Source: Oceanobacillus damuensis (GTDB taxonomy: Bacteria > Bacillota > Bacilli > Bacillales > Amphibacillaceae). From it: 64,000 bases of DNA. Within the stretch, counting starts at the first letter, position 1, and each line of letters begins with the position of its first letter. Where the stretch lies: contig NZ_LQNF01000015.1 of assembly GCF_001618145.1 (NCBI RefSeq), positions 1 through 64,000 of the forward strand. The letters run 5' to 3'. The notes beneath the pieces were generated by a model. That model ran no database searches, had not been told where the DNA came from, and worked only from the letters and a program-made list of their open reading frames with translations. This document shows, piece after piece, positions 22,004-30,434 of the stretch. The translations under genes and the position numbers were made by a program.

Positions 22004-22074
22004 TTGGTGTGAATTTAAATTTATACATAGTAATGGATAAGGTATAGGATGAAAAAATAGATGGAGAGATAACA

Positions 22075-22779
22075 ATGATATTATTTGGAACGTTGGTTAA
22101 TGGAGCATTCATCATAATTGGAAGCGTTCTTGGGTTGTTTTTCACAAAAATACCAGAAAGATATAAAGAGACAGTCATGCAAGGGATTGGGCTTGCTGTA
22201 CTATTAATCGGATTACAAATGGCAATGGTCACAGATCAAATTATTATCATTCTATTGAGTTTGCTTTCGGGAGCGGTAATTGGCGAATTTATTCATTTGG
22301 AAGAGGGATTGAATAAATTCGGCAATTGGATAGGAAGCAAATTCACATCAACGGGAAGTGATTTTAGTGTCGCTCAAGGCTTTGTCACAGCCACATTAAT
22401 TTTCTGTATTGGAGCGATGGCAATTATCGGTGCATTGGATAGCGGCATTCGCGGGGATCATGAAATTCTTATCACAAAAGGAGTTATTGATGGATTTGCT
22501 GCATTGGTACTGACAACAACGTTAGGATTTGGAGTGATTTTCTCGGTTGTGCCGGTAGTTGTCTACCAGGGTACGATTGCTTTGTTGGCTACACAGATTG
22601 AAAAGTGGATTCCGGAATCACTTCTAAATGGAATGATCGTAGAAGTGACTGCAGTAGGGGGACTGCTCATTGTAGCAATCGGTTTGAACATATTAAAGAT
22701 AACTAATATTAGAATAGGTAATCTATTACCGGCAATATTGACAGTAGGATTCATTTTTTATATCTACCAGCTTTTATAG
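22075..22779 (+). CDS. DUF554 family membrane protein
   Basis: This 234-aa protein has about six hydrophobic segments and the DUF554 features: N-terminal LFGTLVNGAFIIIGSVLGL, GLAVLLIGLQMA, and the central FCIGAMAIIGALDSGIRGDH loop. Members (for example B. subtilis YdfK) have unknown function; a transporter role is often guessed. The ATG has GGAGAGATAAC upstream. It is likely monocistronic, with a terminator after it. Confidence 0.85.
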   Translation: MILFGTLVNGAFIIIGSVLGLFFTKIPERYKETVMQGIGLAVLLIGLQMAMVTDQIIIILLSLLSGAVIGEFIHLEEGLNKFGNWIGSKFTSTGSDFSVAQGFVTATLIFCIGAMAIIGALDSGIRGDHEILITKGVIDGFAALVLTTTLGFGVIFSVVPVVVYQGTIALLATQIEKWIPESLLNGMIVEVTAVGGLLIVAIGLNILKITNIRIGNLLPAILTVGFIFYIYQLL

Positions 22780-22863
22780 AGAAAGAAAAGTCACGGTACA
22801 TGATTTAGTGAACGTTTACTGTGTTACATATCTATTACATAGGATTATATTCTTCTTTCTATT

Positions 22864-22910
22864 AGAACCGTCCGGAAACCTGCTTTGGAGTCTAGGACGG
22901 TTCTTTAATT
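22864..22910 (+). terminator. Terminator after the DUF554 gene
   Basis: AGAACCGTCC (22864-22873) and GGACGGTTCT (22895-22904) form a 10-bp stem followed by TTTAATTT. Confidence 0.7.
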
Positions 22911-23009
22911 TGGAAAATGACAATATAAAAATATGTTATATTTAATAGATACTTCCCTCAGCTCATGACAAGCTGAGTCAACATTTTCCAAGACAATTAT
23001 GACGGACCA

Positions 23010-23633
23010 TTAAACCGTCCATTTTTTAACTTGCTGCTCTTTAGGAATAACTACTGAAGGAGAAGGATTATAGGTTAAACGCTGATCGATTCTGTTTAAT
23101 ATGGAAGAAATTTGTCTTGCCATATCCATAACAATCGATAGTCTGGTGCTTTGCAAAATAGAATGCTCCATAAAACCGCTAATGTTAACGACACCTGTAA
23201 CATTGATATCACCTATGGGCGGTAATGCTTTATTTAAGGCTGAGCCTGGCTGTAATGGACCTTTTTCCGTAATGATATGCCCAATGGAGGAATTCCGTCC
23301 GAGGCAGGCATCAATTGCGATAATAAAAGGGTTCCTATGATTCGACTTTATTGTATCAATTGATTCCTGTAAATTTACCGCATGAACCGGTCTGTGAAGT
23401 GTACCATAAATATTCATGTGTTTCGGTTTTGACTCTTGCAGAAATGTACCTGCCAATGGACCAAGTGCATCTCCCGTTGAACGGTCTGTCCCAATACAAA
23501 GTATTACATATTCACGCGGGATTTCCGGAAACCAGGAAATGATCCTTTCACTCATTAATGATAAAATGTCTGAATCGTTATGGGGCATACGGAAATGTTC
23601 AGCTGAATGATCAAATCGACTTTTTAGACTCAT
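23010..23633 (-). CDS. yyaC: Spore protease-like protein YyaC (DUF1256)
   Basis: The 207-aa protein belongs to the DUF1256/YyaC family, which is structurally related to the germination protease GPR and restricted to spore formers. Conserved blocks are LCIGTDRSTGDALGPLAG, AIDACLGRNSSIGHI and NVTGVVNISGFMEHSILQ. Its substrate is unknown. It is transcribed against the flanking genes, close to spo0J as in B. subtilis. Expression is probably under a sporulation sigma factor, but no such promoter was assigned. Confidence 0.92.
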   Translation of the reverse strand: MSLKSRFDHSAEHFRMPHNDSDILSLMSERIISWFPEIPREYVILCIGTDRSTGDALGPLAGTFLQESKPKHMNIYGTLHRPVHAVNLQESIDTIKSNHRNPFIIAIDACLGRNSSIGHIITEKGPLQPGSALNKALPPIGDINVTGVVNISGFMEHSILQSTRLSIVMDMARQISSILNRIDQRLTYNPSPSVVIPKEQQVKKWTV

Positions 23634-23722
23634 AGCTTATCCTCCACAAACATATTGGTATAGTATACGGATTTTTTGATTGAACTATACATACGAATAT
23701 TGAAATAATTGGAGGAAGCAAA

Positions 23723-24745
23723 ATGTGGGGAGCCGGATTAAAATGGATGTTTTTAATTATAGGGACGACAATTGGTGCAGGTTATGCTTCGGGGAGGGAA
23801 CTATGGCAATTTTTTGGACATGAAAGCGGACTTGCCATATTATTATTTGCTCTAATATTTTCCCTGTGCTGTATGGTAATCATGGATATCAGCTACAGAT
23901 TACAGACTTCTCATTATTTACCGGTACTTGAGGAGATTGTTGGCAGTAGATTGACCGGTGTATTTGATGTTATGATTCTATTGTATTTATTTACGACCAC
24001 AATCATAATGATTGCCGGTAGTGGAGCTACAGGACAAGCGTTTAATTTTTCCTATTGGTGGGGAATAGTCGTTATTGCCGTCGCATTGGTTTTGTTGTTC
24101 AGTAAAGGTGTAAATGGACTGATAAATATCAACCGACTCATCCTTCCTATATTGCTCGGTGGCATGCTGTATATTTTGGTTATGTTTACGATAGATCAGG
24201 AACTGAAGTTGTTTTCCCATTGGCATGAACAAAGGAATTGGATGGCTGCCTTTCCGTTTACAGCATTAAATATCCTGCCCCTGATTGCTGTACTTGGTGC
24301 GATTGGAAATAAGGTTTATTCCAGGAAGGAAATTTTGATTGCCTGCCTTGGAAGCGGCATTTCTCTCGGTGTCATCTCCTATATCTATAATAATAGTCTT
24401 ATTCAAATTGCAGATGAAATTCTTCTATACGAAATCCCCTTATTTGCCATTTTAAAGCATTATCCGTTTGAGATTCTCGTGCTTATGTCAATTCTTTTAT
24501 GGTTCGCTATTTTTACCACGGCAGCTTCAGGAATGCTAGGAATTGCTTCGAGAATGCAGGAATATTTCAGAAAACCACTATACTTGATTGTAATCGGAGC
24601 ATTGTTCATAATGATTCCTTTAACTACTTTTGGTTTCTCCACCTTAATCGGCATTATCTATCCGATTTATGGCATGCTGAATTTATATGTTTTGGCCAGA
24701 CTATTACTATATCCAATCTGGAATAAATTGGACAACCGTAAATAA
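23723..24745 (+). CDS. YkvI-family membrane protein
   Basis: A 340-aa integral membrane protein with about ten transmembrane segments, beginning LKWMFLIIGTTIGAGYASGRE. The GTTIGAGYASG loop is the discontinuous first helix typical of APC-superfamily transporters and matches the YkvI family. The substrate is unknown. AATTGGAGGAAG precedes the ATG. It reads in the same direction as mscS, 18 nt away. Confidence 0.8.
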   Translation: MWGAGLKWMFLIIGTTIGAGYASGRELWQFFGHESGLAILLFALIFSLCCMVIMDISYRLQTSHYLPVLEEIVGSRLTGVFDVMILLYLFTTTIIMIAGSGATGQAFNFSYWWGIVVIAVALVLLFSKGVNGLININRLILPILLGGMLYILVMFTIDQELKLFSHWHEQRNWMAAFPFTALNILPLIAVLGAIGNKVYSRKEILIACLGSGISLGVISYIYNNSLIQIADEILLYEIPLFAILKHYPFEILVLMSILLWFAIFTTAASGMLGIASRMQEYFRKPLYLIVIGALFIMIPLTTFGFSTLIGIIYPIYGMLNLYVLARLLLYPIWNKLDNRK

Positions 24746-24763
24746 TTGAAGTGAGGTTTTAGC

Positions 24764-25663
24764 ATGGAAAAAATAAATGAACAATTAATGGATTTATGGA
24801 TATATATTACTGGTCCTGATTTATGGACCACATTACTTTACGTATTATTTAGGATTGTCGCTATTGTTTTGCTCGCGGTGGCAATCGTGAAGGTTACAAG
24901 ATCATTGGTCGATAACGTTTTTAAAAATCGCAAAACCGGACCTCTCCGAATTTCACCAAGACGTGAAAATACATTAAAAAAACTGATTAAAAATGTTGTT
25001 GCCTATATCGTCTATTTCATGGCAATCGTAATGATATTAGGTGTACTTAACTTTGAAATTGGCCCGTTGCTCGCTGGTGCAGGGGTTGTTGGACTGGCAA
25101 TAGGTTTTGGTGCACAGAATCTGGTCAGGGATATCATCTCCGGATTCTTTATCATATTTGAAGATCAATTTTCCGTAGGGGATTATGTAGCAGTTTCCGG
25201 TATTGAGGGAACGGTGGAAGAAATCGGACTGCGCACAACAAAAGTACTTAGCTGGACTGGCGAAATGCATATTCTTCCAAATGGCAATGTTACACAGGTG
25301 ACGAATTATTCCTTACACAATGGACTTGCCGTGGTTGACATCAACATTCCTTATGAAAGCAATGTAGACGATGCAGAAAAAATCATTAATCAGGTAGCCG
25401 CTACACTGCCTGAGAAATATGAATATATTGTAGGTGTTCCAGAAACGATCGGAGTACAGAACTTGGAAGCTTCCTATTTTGTTCTGCGTGTCATAGCGGA
25501 CACATTGCCAGGCTTCCAGTGGGCAGGGGAAAGGAATATCCGAAAAGAAATGCAGGACAAGCTTTATAAATCCGGCATCGAAATACCTGCGCCTCGTCTT
25601 ATGATGTATTCCACTGAAGAGAAGCAAAAATTCATCAGGGAAAATAGAGAGCGCGGCCTCTAA
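24764..25663 (+). CDS. Small-conductance mechanosensitive channel (MscS family)
   Basis: The 299-aa protein has N-terminal transmembrane helices and the MscS pore helix and beta domain: LAGAGVVGLAIGFGAQNLV, then DIISGFFIIFEDQFSVGDYV. MscS channels release solutes on hypo-osmotic shock. B. subtilis YkuT is similar. AAGTGAGGT lies upstream of the ATG. A salt-tolerant host with OpuA would need such a valve, but that link is inference. Confidence 0.92.
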   Translation: MEKINEQLMDLWIYITGPDLWTTLLYVLFRIVAIVLLAVAIVKVTRSLVDNVFKNRKTGPLRISPRRENTLKKLIKNVVAYIVYFMAIVMILGVLNFEIGPLLAGAGVVGLAIGFGAQNLVRDIISGFFIIFEDQFSVGDYVAVSGIEGTVEEIGLRTTKVLSWTGEMHILPNGNVTQVTNYSLHNGLAVVDINIPYESNVDDAEKIINQVAATLPEKYEYIVGVPETIGVQNLEASYFVLRVIADTLPGFQWAGERNIRKEMQDKLYKSGIEIPAPRLMMYSTEEKQKFIRENRERGL

Positions 25664-25703
25664 ATATCCGTTATAATAATAGGAAAAAAAGGAGAGCCCG
25701 AAA

Positions 25704-25898
25704 ATGGAGAAAGAATTTGGACTGAATGATGTTGTACAAATGAAAAAACCTCATCCATGCGGAGAAAACAGCTGGAAGGTTATTCGAATGGGGATGGATA
25801 TTCGTATTAAGTGCCTTGGCTGTGGACATAGTGTGATGATCCCGCGGAGGGAATTTACGAAGAAGATGAAAAAGGTTATTGCAAAAGCAGAGGAATAA
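25704..25898 (+). CDS. yyzM: DUF951 protein YyzM
   Basis: The 64-aa protein reads EFGLNDVVQMKKPHPCGENS, then DIRIKCLGCGHSVMIPRREF. The conserved cysteines (PHPCG, CLGCGH) suggest a small zinc-binding fold. DUF951 proteins are conserved next to mscS and ychF in Firmicutes and their role is unknown. AAAGGAGAGCC precedes the ATG. It is the last gene of the ykvI-mscS-yyzM run. Confidence 0.9.
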   Translation: MEKEFGLNDVVQMKKPHPCGENSWKVIRMGMDIRIKCLGCGHSVMIPRREFTKKMKKVIAKAEE

Positions 25899-26057
25899 AA
25901 ACAGCAAAATATTATCTAAGCATAAATGGATCCCCGCGCAAATGAAGTTGAAGGAATCCGAAATAATTTAAAAAATAGTTAAAATTGACTATAACCCTCC
26001 TATAATAGTATTATAGAAGCATAAAGAGATTAAAAAATTTAAAAGTAATAGGGTTTC

Positions 26058-26099
26058 AAGCAAAAATAGGCATCCATCATATGCCTATTTTTGCTTTTT
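26058..26099 (+). terminator. Terminator after yyzM
   Basis: A perfect 16-bp stem, AAGCAAAAATAGGCAT (26058-26073) with its complement at 26081-26096, is followed by a T run. Both arms are A/T-flanked, so it could act in both directions. Confidence 0.85.
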
Positions 26100-26186
26100 A
26101 CGCGCTTGTCTTTTTACATACTAATATCTATAATTGGAATAACGAACGCGTTCATATGAATGGTATCCTTAAGGAGTGAAAGTTTA

Positions 26187-27287
26187 ATGGCATTAACAGC
26201 AGGAATCGTCGGACTTCCGAATGTGGGGAAATCCACGCTTTTTAACGCAATTACACAGGCTGGAGCAGAAGCAGCAAACTACCCGTTTGCCACGATCGAT
26301 CCAAATGTGGGAATTGTGGAAGTGCCTGACGAGCGCTTAAATAAATTAACAGAATTAGTAAAACCGAAAAAAACCGTACCAACAGCTTTTGAGTTTACTG
26401 ATATTGCCGGTATTGTTAAAGGTGCAAGTAAAGGTGAAGGACTGGGGAACCAATTCCTGTCCCATATTCGCCAGGTCGATGCAATCTGTCAGGTTGTCCG
26501 TTGTTTCGTGGATGAGAACATTACCCATGTCTCCGGCAAGGTGGATCCAATTGATGATATTGAAATCATTAATCTGGAGTTGATATTGGCGGATCTGGAA
26601 ACGGTCAATAAACGTTTTACCCGAGTTGAAAAGCTTGCAAGACAAAAGGATAAAGACGCCGTGGCAGAGCAGGATGTACTTGCAAAAATTAAAGCTGGAC
26701 TGGAAGAAGAGAAACCTGTAAGGGCAATTGAATTTTCCGAAGAACAGGAAAAAGTTGTTAAAGGACTTCATTTGTTAACGAGCAAACCGACATTATATGT
26801 TGCTAATGTGAGTGAAGAAGAAGTTGCTGACCCTGATTCGAATGAAAATGTACAGAAAGTAAAGGAATATGCTGAAAAAGAAAATGCCGAAGTGATTGTA
26901 GTCTGTGCAAAGATTGAAGAGGAAATTTCTGAACTTGATGCAGAAGAAAAAGAGATGTTCCTTGATGATTTAGGGATTGCAGAATCAGGCTTGGATAAGC
27001 TTATCAAAGCATCCTACCAACTTCTGGGACTGGCAACATACTTTACTGCCGGTGAACAGGAAGTGCGGGCATGGACTTTCCGTAAGGGGATCAAAGCACC
27101 CCAGGCAGCAGGAATTATCCATACCGACTTTGAAAAGGGGTTTATCCGAGCCGAGACAGTATCCTATACAGACCTCATGGAAGCTGGATCGATGGGGCAT
27201 GCAAGGGAAAAAGGAAAAGTAAGACTGGAAGGTAAAGAGTACATCGTTCAGGATGGAGATGTCATCCATTTCCGTTTTAATGTTTAA
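26187..27287 (+). CDS. ychF: Ribosome-associated ATPase YchF (OLA1 family)
   Basis: The 366-aa Obg-family P-loop protein prefers ATP to GTP and associates with the ribosome. G1 is GLPNVGKSTLFNA, and G3 is DIAGIVKGASKGEGLGNQFL. A coiled-coil insertion lies near residues 130-200, and the TGS domain occupies the C-terminus. The frame is open nine codons upstream, but the ATG at 26187 has AAGGAGTGAAAG before it. Length equals B. subtilis YyaF (366). Confidence 0.97.
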   Translation: MALTAGIVGLPNVGKSTLFNAITQAGAEAANYPFATIDPNVGIVEVPDERLNKLTELVKPKKTVPTAFEFTDIAGIVKGASKGEGLGNQFLSHIRQVDAICQVVRCFVDENITHVSGKVDPIDDIEIINLELILADLETVNKRFTRVEKLARQKDKDAVAEQDVLAKIKAGLEEEKPVRAIEFSEEQEKVVKGLHLLTSKPTLYVANVSEEEVADPDSNENVQKVKEYAEKENAEVIVVCAKIEEEISELDAEEKEMFLDDLGIAESGLDKLIKASYQLLGLATYFTAGEQEVRAWTFRKGIKAPQAAGIIHTDFEKGFIRAETVSYTDLMEAGSMGHAREKGKVRLEGKEYIVQDGDVIHFRFNV

Positions 27288-27398
27288 TAAATAAAACGGC
27301 AGTAAGGTATCGACTTATTTTCACTGAATGTCTTTGTATGGCACAGGCACAGAACGGATAAAATTGGTGATAACGTATAATTTGGATCTCTCGAAGGC

Positions 27399-27427
27399 TT
27401 GTTATTCTGTAAAAAATTTGGTATAAT
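27399..27427 (+). promoter_or_regulatory. rpsF operon promoter
   Basis: TTGTTA (27399-27404) and TATAAT (27422-27427) with 17 bp between, about 110 nt before rpsF, leaving room for the leader. Confidence 0.85.
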
Positions 27428-27467
27428 ATATCATTGTGAGTAATTAGATTTTTGATTATTCCTTGCT

Positions 27468-27515
27468 CTTATCGAAGGACGGTAAAAAAACTGCCAGCAG
27501 ATAGGGGCCGCTAAG
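27468..27515 (+). promoter_or_regulatory. S6:S18 ribosomal leader of rpsF
   Basis: CTTATC (27468-27473) can pair with GATA (27500-27503) and TAAG (27512-27515), leaving the bulge GGGGCCGC with CCG at 27508-27510. An inner stem GGACGGT/ACTGCC caps it. This is the architecture of the known rpsF leader, in which the S6:S18 dimer binds the CCG bulge and represses the operon. Confidence 0.8.
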
Positions 27516-27535
27516 ACCAAAAGGAGGTGTAACGG

Positions 27536-27823
27536 ATGAGAAAATACGAAATCATGTATATCATCCGCCCAGACATTGAAGAGGAAGCTCAAACAGCTTT
27601 GATTGAGCGTTTCAACAAGATCTTAACTGATAATGGGGCGGAGATCGCAAAAGTAGATGAAAAAGGCAAGAAACGTCTTGCTTATGAAATCAATGACTAC
27701 CGTGATGGATATTATGTTCTGATTAACTTCAGCAGTGGTGAAGAAGCAGTAAACGAATTTGATCGCCTTGCTAAGTTCTCTGATGACATTATTCGTCATA
27801 TTACAATTCGAGATGAACAATAA
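27536..27823 (+). CDS. rpsF: 30S ribosomal protein S6
   Basis: The 95-aa protein begins [19 protein letters not shown] and ends [11 protein letters not shown], the complete S6 sequence. It pairs with S18 on the 30S platform. AAAGGAGGTG precedes the ATG. It is first in rpsF-ssb-rpsR, and the leader allows feedback by S6:S18. Confidence 0.98.
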   Translation: MRKYEIMYIIRPDIEEEAQTALIERFNKILTDNGAEIAKVDEKGKKRLAYEINDYRDGYYVLINFSSGEEAVNEFDRLAKFSDDIIRHITIRDEQ

Positions 27824-27838
27824 TAAGGAGTGGTTCTG

Positions 27839-28327
27839 ATGTTAAATCGTGTCGTATTAGTAGGCAGGTTAACGAAGGATCCTGATTTACGTTATACACC
27901 GAATGGCGTTGCTGTAGCTAACTTTACGATTGCAGTAAACAGACCTTTTTCTAATCAACAGGGAAACCGTGAAGCAGACTTCATTAACTGTGTTGTTTGG
28001 CGCAAACCGGCTGAAAACCTTGCTAACTACATGAAAAAAGGTAGTATGATAGGTGTGGATGGTCGTATTCAAACACGTACATTCGAAGGCCAGGATGGTA
28101 AAACTGTTTTTGTGACGGAAGTAGTTGCAGACAGTGTACAATTCTTAGAGTCAAAGGGTTCCTCTTCTCAAGGAAACCAAAACTCATCAGGATTCCAGCA
28201 AAACAGAAATCAGAACCAATTTCAAAACCAAAATCAATCCCAGCAAAACCAGAATCAAACTCAAGAGGATCCATTTAAGAATAATGGAGAGCCTATCGAT
28301 ATATCAGACGATGATTTACCATTCTAG
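27839..28327 (+). CDS. ssb: Single-stranded DNA-binding protein SsbA
   Basis: The 162-aa protein has an OB fold ([19 protein letters not shown] to about residue 105), a linker very rich in Gln and Asn (about 110-145), and the acidic tip DISDDDLPF that binds partners such as PriA, RecO and RecG. The frame opens three codons earlier, but the ATG at 27839 has AAGGAGTGG. It lies 15 nt after rpsF. Confidence 0.97.
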   Translation: MLNRVVLVGRLTKDPDLRYTPNGVAVANFTIAVNRPFSNQQGNREADFINCVVWRKPAENLANYMKKGSMIGVDGRIQTRTFEGQDGKTVFVTEVVADSVQFLESKGSSSQGNQNSSGFQQNRNQNQFQNQNQSQQNQNQTQEDPFKNNGEPIDISDDDLPF

Positions 28328-28348
28328 AATCTAAAAGGAGGGGTATCA

Positions 28349-28579
28349 ATGGCAGCTCGTCGCGGACGCGCTAAGCGTCGTAAAGTGTGTTACTTCACAG
28401 CCAACGGAATTACACACATCGATTATAAAGATGTTGATTTGCTAAGACGTTTCATTTCTGAACGCGGAAAAATTCTTCCACGTCGTGTAACTGGAACTTC
28501 TGCAAAATACCAACGTAAACTTACAATTGCAATCAAACGTGCTCGTACTATGGCATTACTTCCATATGTATCAGAGTAA
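28349..28579 (+). CDS. rpsR: 30S ribosomal protein S18
   Basis: The 76-aa basic protein contains [19 protein letters not shown] and [20 protein letters not shown], which are diagnostic for S18. It is the last gene of the operon, with AAAAGGAGGGG before the ATG and a strong terminator after the stop. A cysteine (C14) remains at the N-terminal end. Confidence 0.98.
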   Translation: MAARRGRAKRRKVCYFTANGITHIDYKDVDLLRRFISERGKILPRRVTGTSAKYQRKLTIAIKRARTMALLPYVSE

Positions 28580-28585
28580 TAAAAG

Positions 28586-28624
28586 AAAACCTCAAAATCT
28601 AATTTGGATTTTGAGGTTTTTCAT
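28586..28624. terminator. Bidirectional terminator between rpsR and the DUF1189-like gene
   Basis: A 14-bp stem AAAACCTCAAAATC (28586-28599) / complement (28607-28620) with T on the plus side and A on the other serves two convergent genes. Confidence 0.85.
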
Positions 28625-28626
28625 TT

Positions 28627-29124
28627 TTAAGTACGCTCTCTTCGTTTCGGATAATGCAAAATCATCCTTACTAATAGTCCGGTGGTATAAATAAAAGCAA
28701 AGACCAGATAGATGTCGCTGACTTGGAAAATAAAGGTGATGACAGCATAAAACAGGAACGGAATGGTTGTTGTAAATGCACACATTTTCCAAAGTACAGG
28801 GTAACGCAGCTTGCGTCTCATCAGATAGGTGAGTCCTCTTCCCGCATATGCAATTAAGGATAGGCACATAATGACGATAATCGTAAGCGGGAGATAATAA
28901 AACATGAAAAAATAGATGAGTTTCAAAATAAAATTAAGATCGGCTCCAAAGCCGGTTGTGGCTGATAATCTTTCAATCAATTCAGGGACGGAGACAATTG
29001 CCAACAGAATAAACATATATATGACAGCGGCATCCATTCCGATTCGGTTCAATTGAAACATAGCATCTTTTCTCGGCAGTCTGATGCTATGAAGAAACAC
29101 TTGCAAATAGATCATTAATTTCAT
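28627..29124 (-). CDS. DUF1189-like membrane protein
   Basis: A 165-aa protein with four hydrophobic segments (about residues 30-48, 70-95, 110-128 and 132-152). The start, HSIRLPRKDAMFQLNRIGMD followed by a hydrophobic stretch and VP, resembles the opening of DUF1189 proteins, but at 165 aa it is shorter than the usual 250 or so. Function is unknown. It is convergent with rpsR. Confidence 0.55.
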   Translation of the reverse strand: MKLMIYLQVFLHSIRLPRKDAMFQLNRIGMDAAVIYMFILLAIVSVPELIERLSATTGFGADLNFILKLIYFFMFYYLPLTIIVIMCLSLIAYAGRGLTYLMRRKLRYPVLWKMCAFTTTIPFLFYAVITFIFQVSDIYLVFAFIYTTGLLVRMILHYPKRRERT

Positions 29125-29326
29125 CCTTCATGATTGGTTATTTCATAACGGGAAGAATAGGAATACGCAAATGGCCTCGAAGCCTCCCGTCGTTGTTACT
29201 TCTATTATAATGGAAATGAAACAATAAAGCGTCTGTAATGCAATACAAAAAATGAATTAATAGTGACAAAATATGACAAAAAAAAGAGAGTTTTATTGAA
29301 ATATACCGTCCCACAGGCGGGTTTTT

Positions 29327-29340
29327 ATTCCCCGGGAAAT
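29327..29340. promoter_or_regulatory. Probable Noc-binding site 1
   Basis: ATTCCCCGGGAAAT differs by one base from the NBS consensus ATTTCCCGGGAAAT. It sits in the 322-nt gene-free spacer 29125-29446, which otherwise holds only AT-rich promoter-like sequence for yybS. Confidence 0.7.
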
Positions 29341-29446
29341 AATAGTATCTACATTTTCCGACAAGCCTTTCTGTACGAATCGTGTTATCATATTATAATA
29401 CGTAATAATTACTATATTTTTAACTAGCATAGATGAGGTGCAATGA

Positions 29447-30391
29447 ATGAATCAATCAAGAAAAATGACTGACGGGGCATTACTGCTGGCAATTTTCATG
29501 GTAATATTGCTGGTTACCATTTTCGTCCCAGTGTTATCGGTATTCAGTATGTTCTTTTTGCCGGTTCCTTTTGTTTTATTCGCTTCAAGACACGGCTTTA
29601 AGCCTTCCTTAGTGATGTTTGCTGTTTCTTTAGTGTTGGCAACAATGTTCGCAACCTTCTTCTCCTTACCGCTTGCTTTATTAATGGGATTAGGTGGCAT
29701 AACTGTAGGGAGCGCAATTTATAAAGAGTATTCACCATATGAAACATGGGCAAGAGGAACATTTGGGTTTGTAATCGGTCTATTGTTTGTTTTTGTTTCC
29801 AGTCAAATGATATTTTCTGTGAACTGGGTGGATGAATTAGAGGTTATGGTAACAGACTCCTTGGAAATGAGCTCCTCCCTTATGGAATCTTTTGGAGTAG
29901 CTGAACAATCGGAGGAATTTGAAGCGTTAATCCAGCTGCAGGTACAGACTATGATTGATTTGCTGCCTGTAGGCTTAGCGTTATCTGCTCTAGTACTTGC
30001 TTTTCTTTCGCAATGGATCAGCTATAAATTTATAAATAGACTTGAAAAGAAAGAACTTCGGTTTTCTCCTTTTCGCAATCTGAGATTCCCACCATCCATA
30101 TTATGGATTTACTTTTTTGCGTTGATCTTTTCGTTTATCAGCCGTGATCCATCAAGCTTTTTCTTTACGGCAGTACAGAATGTCCTCGTGCTTACAGGTC
30201 TAATAATGACAATGCAGGGATTTTCCTTTATATTCTATTATGCCTATCATAAGAAAATTTCAAAGTCTATACCGATCTTTATTGTAATCCTTACGATACT
30301 TTTTCCTACATTTCTGCTTTATTTCATTAGAATCTTAGGTATAATTGATATAGGCTTTAGGTTAAGAGATCACCTGGAAAACAAAAAATAG
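29447..30391 (+). CDS. yybS: YybS family membrane protein (DUF2232)
   Basis: A 314-aa protein with about eight hydrophobic segments, starting NQSRKMTDGALLLAIFMVIL. It matches YybS/DUF2232 (309 aa in B. subtilis), which always precedes gdpP. A role as an S component of an ECF-type importer has been suggested for related folds; it is not established here. GATGAGGTG precedes the ATG. gdpP follows after 43 nt. Confidence 0.88.
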   Translation: MNQSRKMTDGALLLAIFMVILLVTIFVPVLSVFSMFFLPVPFVLFASRHGFKPSLVMFAVSLVLATMFATFFSLPLALLMGLGGITVGSAIYKEYSPYETWARGTFGFVIGLLFVFVSSQMIFSVNWVDELEVMVTDSLEMSSSLMESFGVAEQSEEFEALIQLQVQTMIDLLPVGLALSALVLAFLSQWISYKFINRLEKKELRFSPFRNLRFPPSILWIYFFALIFSFISRDPSSFFFTAVQNVLVLTGLIMTMQGFSFIFYYAYHKKISKSIPIFIVILTILFPTFLLYFIRILGIIDIGFRLRDHLENKK

Positions 30392-30434
30392 CACAGTAAT
30401 AATCACAGGTGATATGAAATAGGAGCTGAATGCG

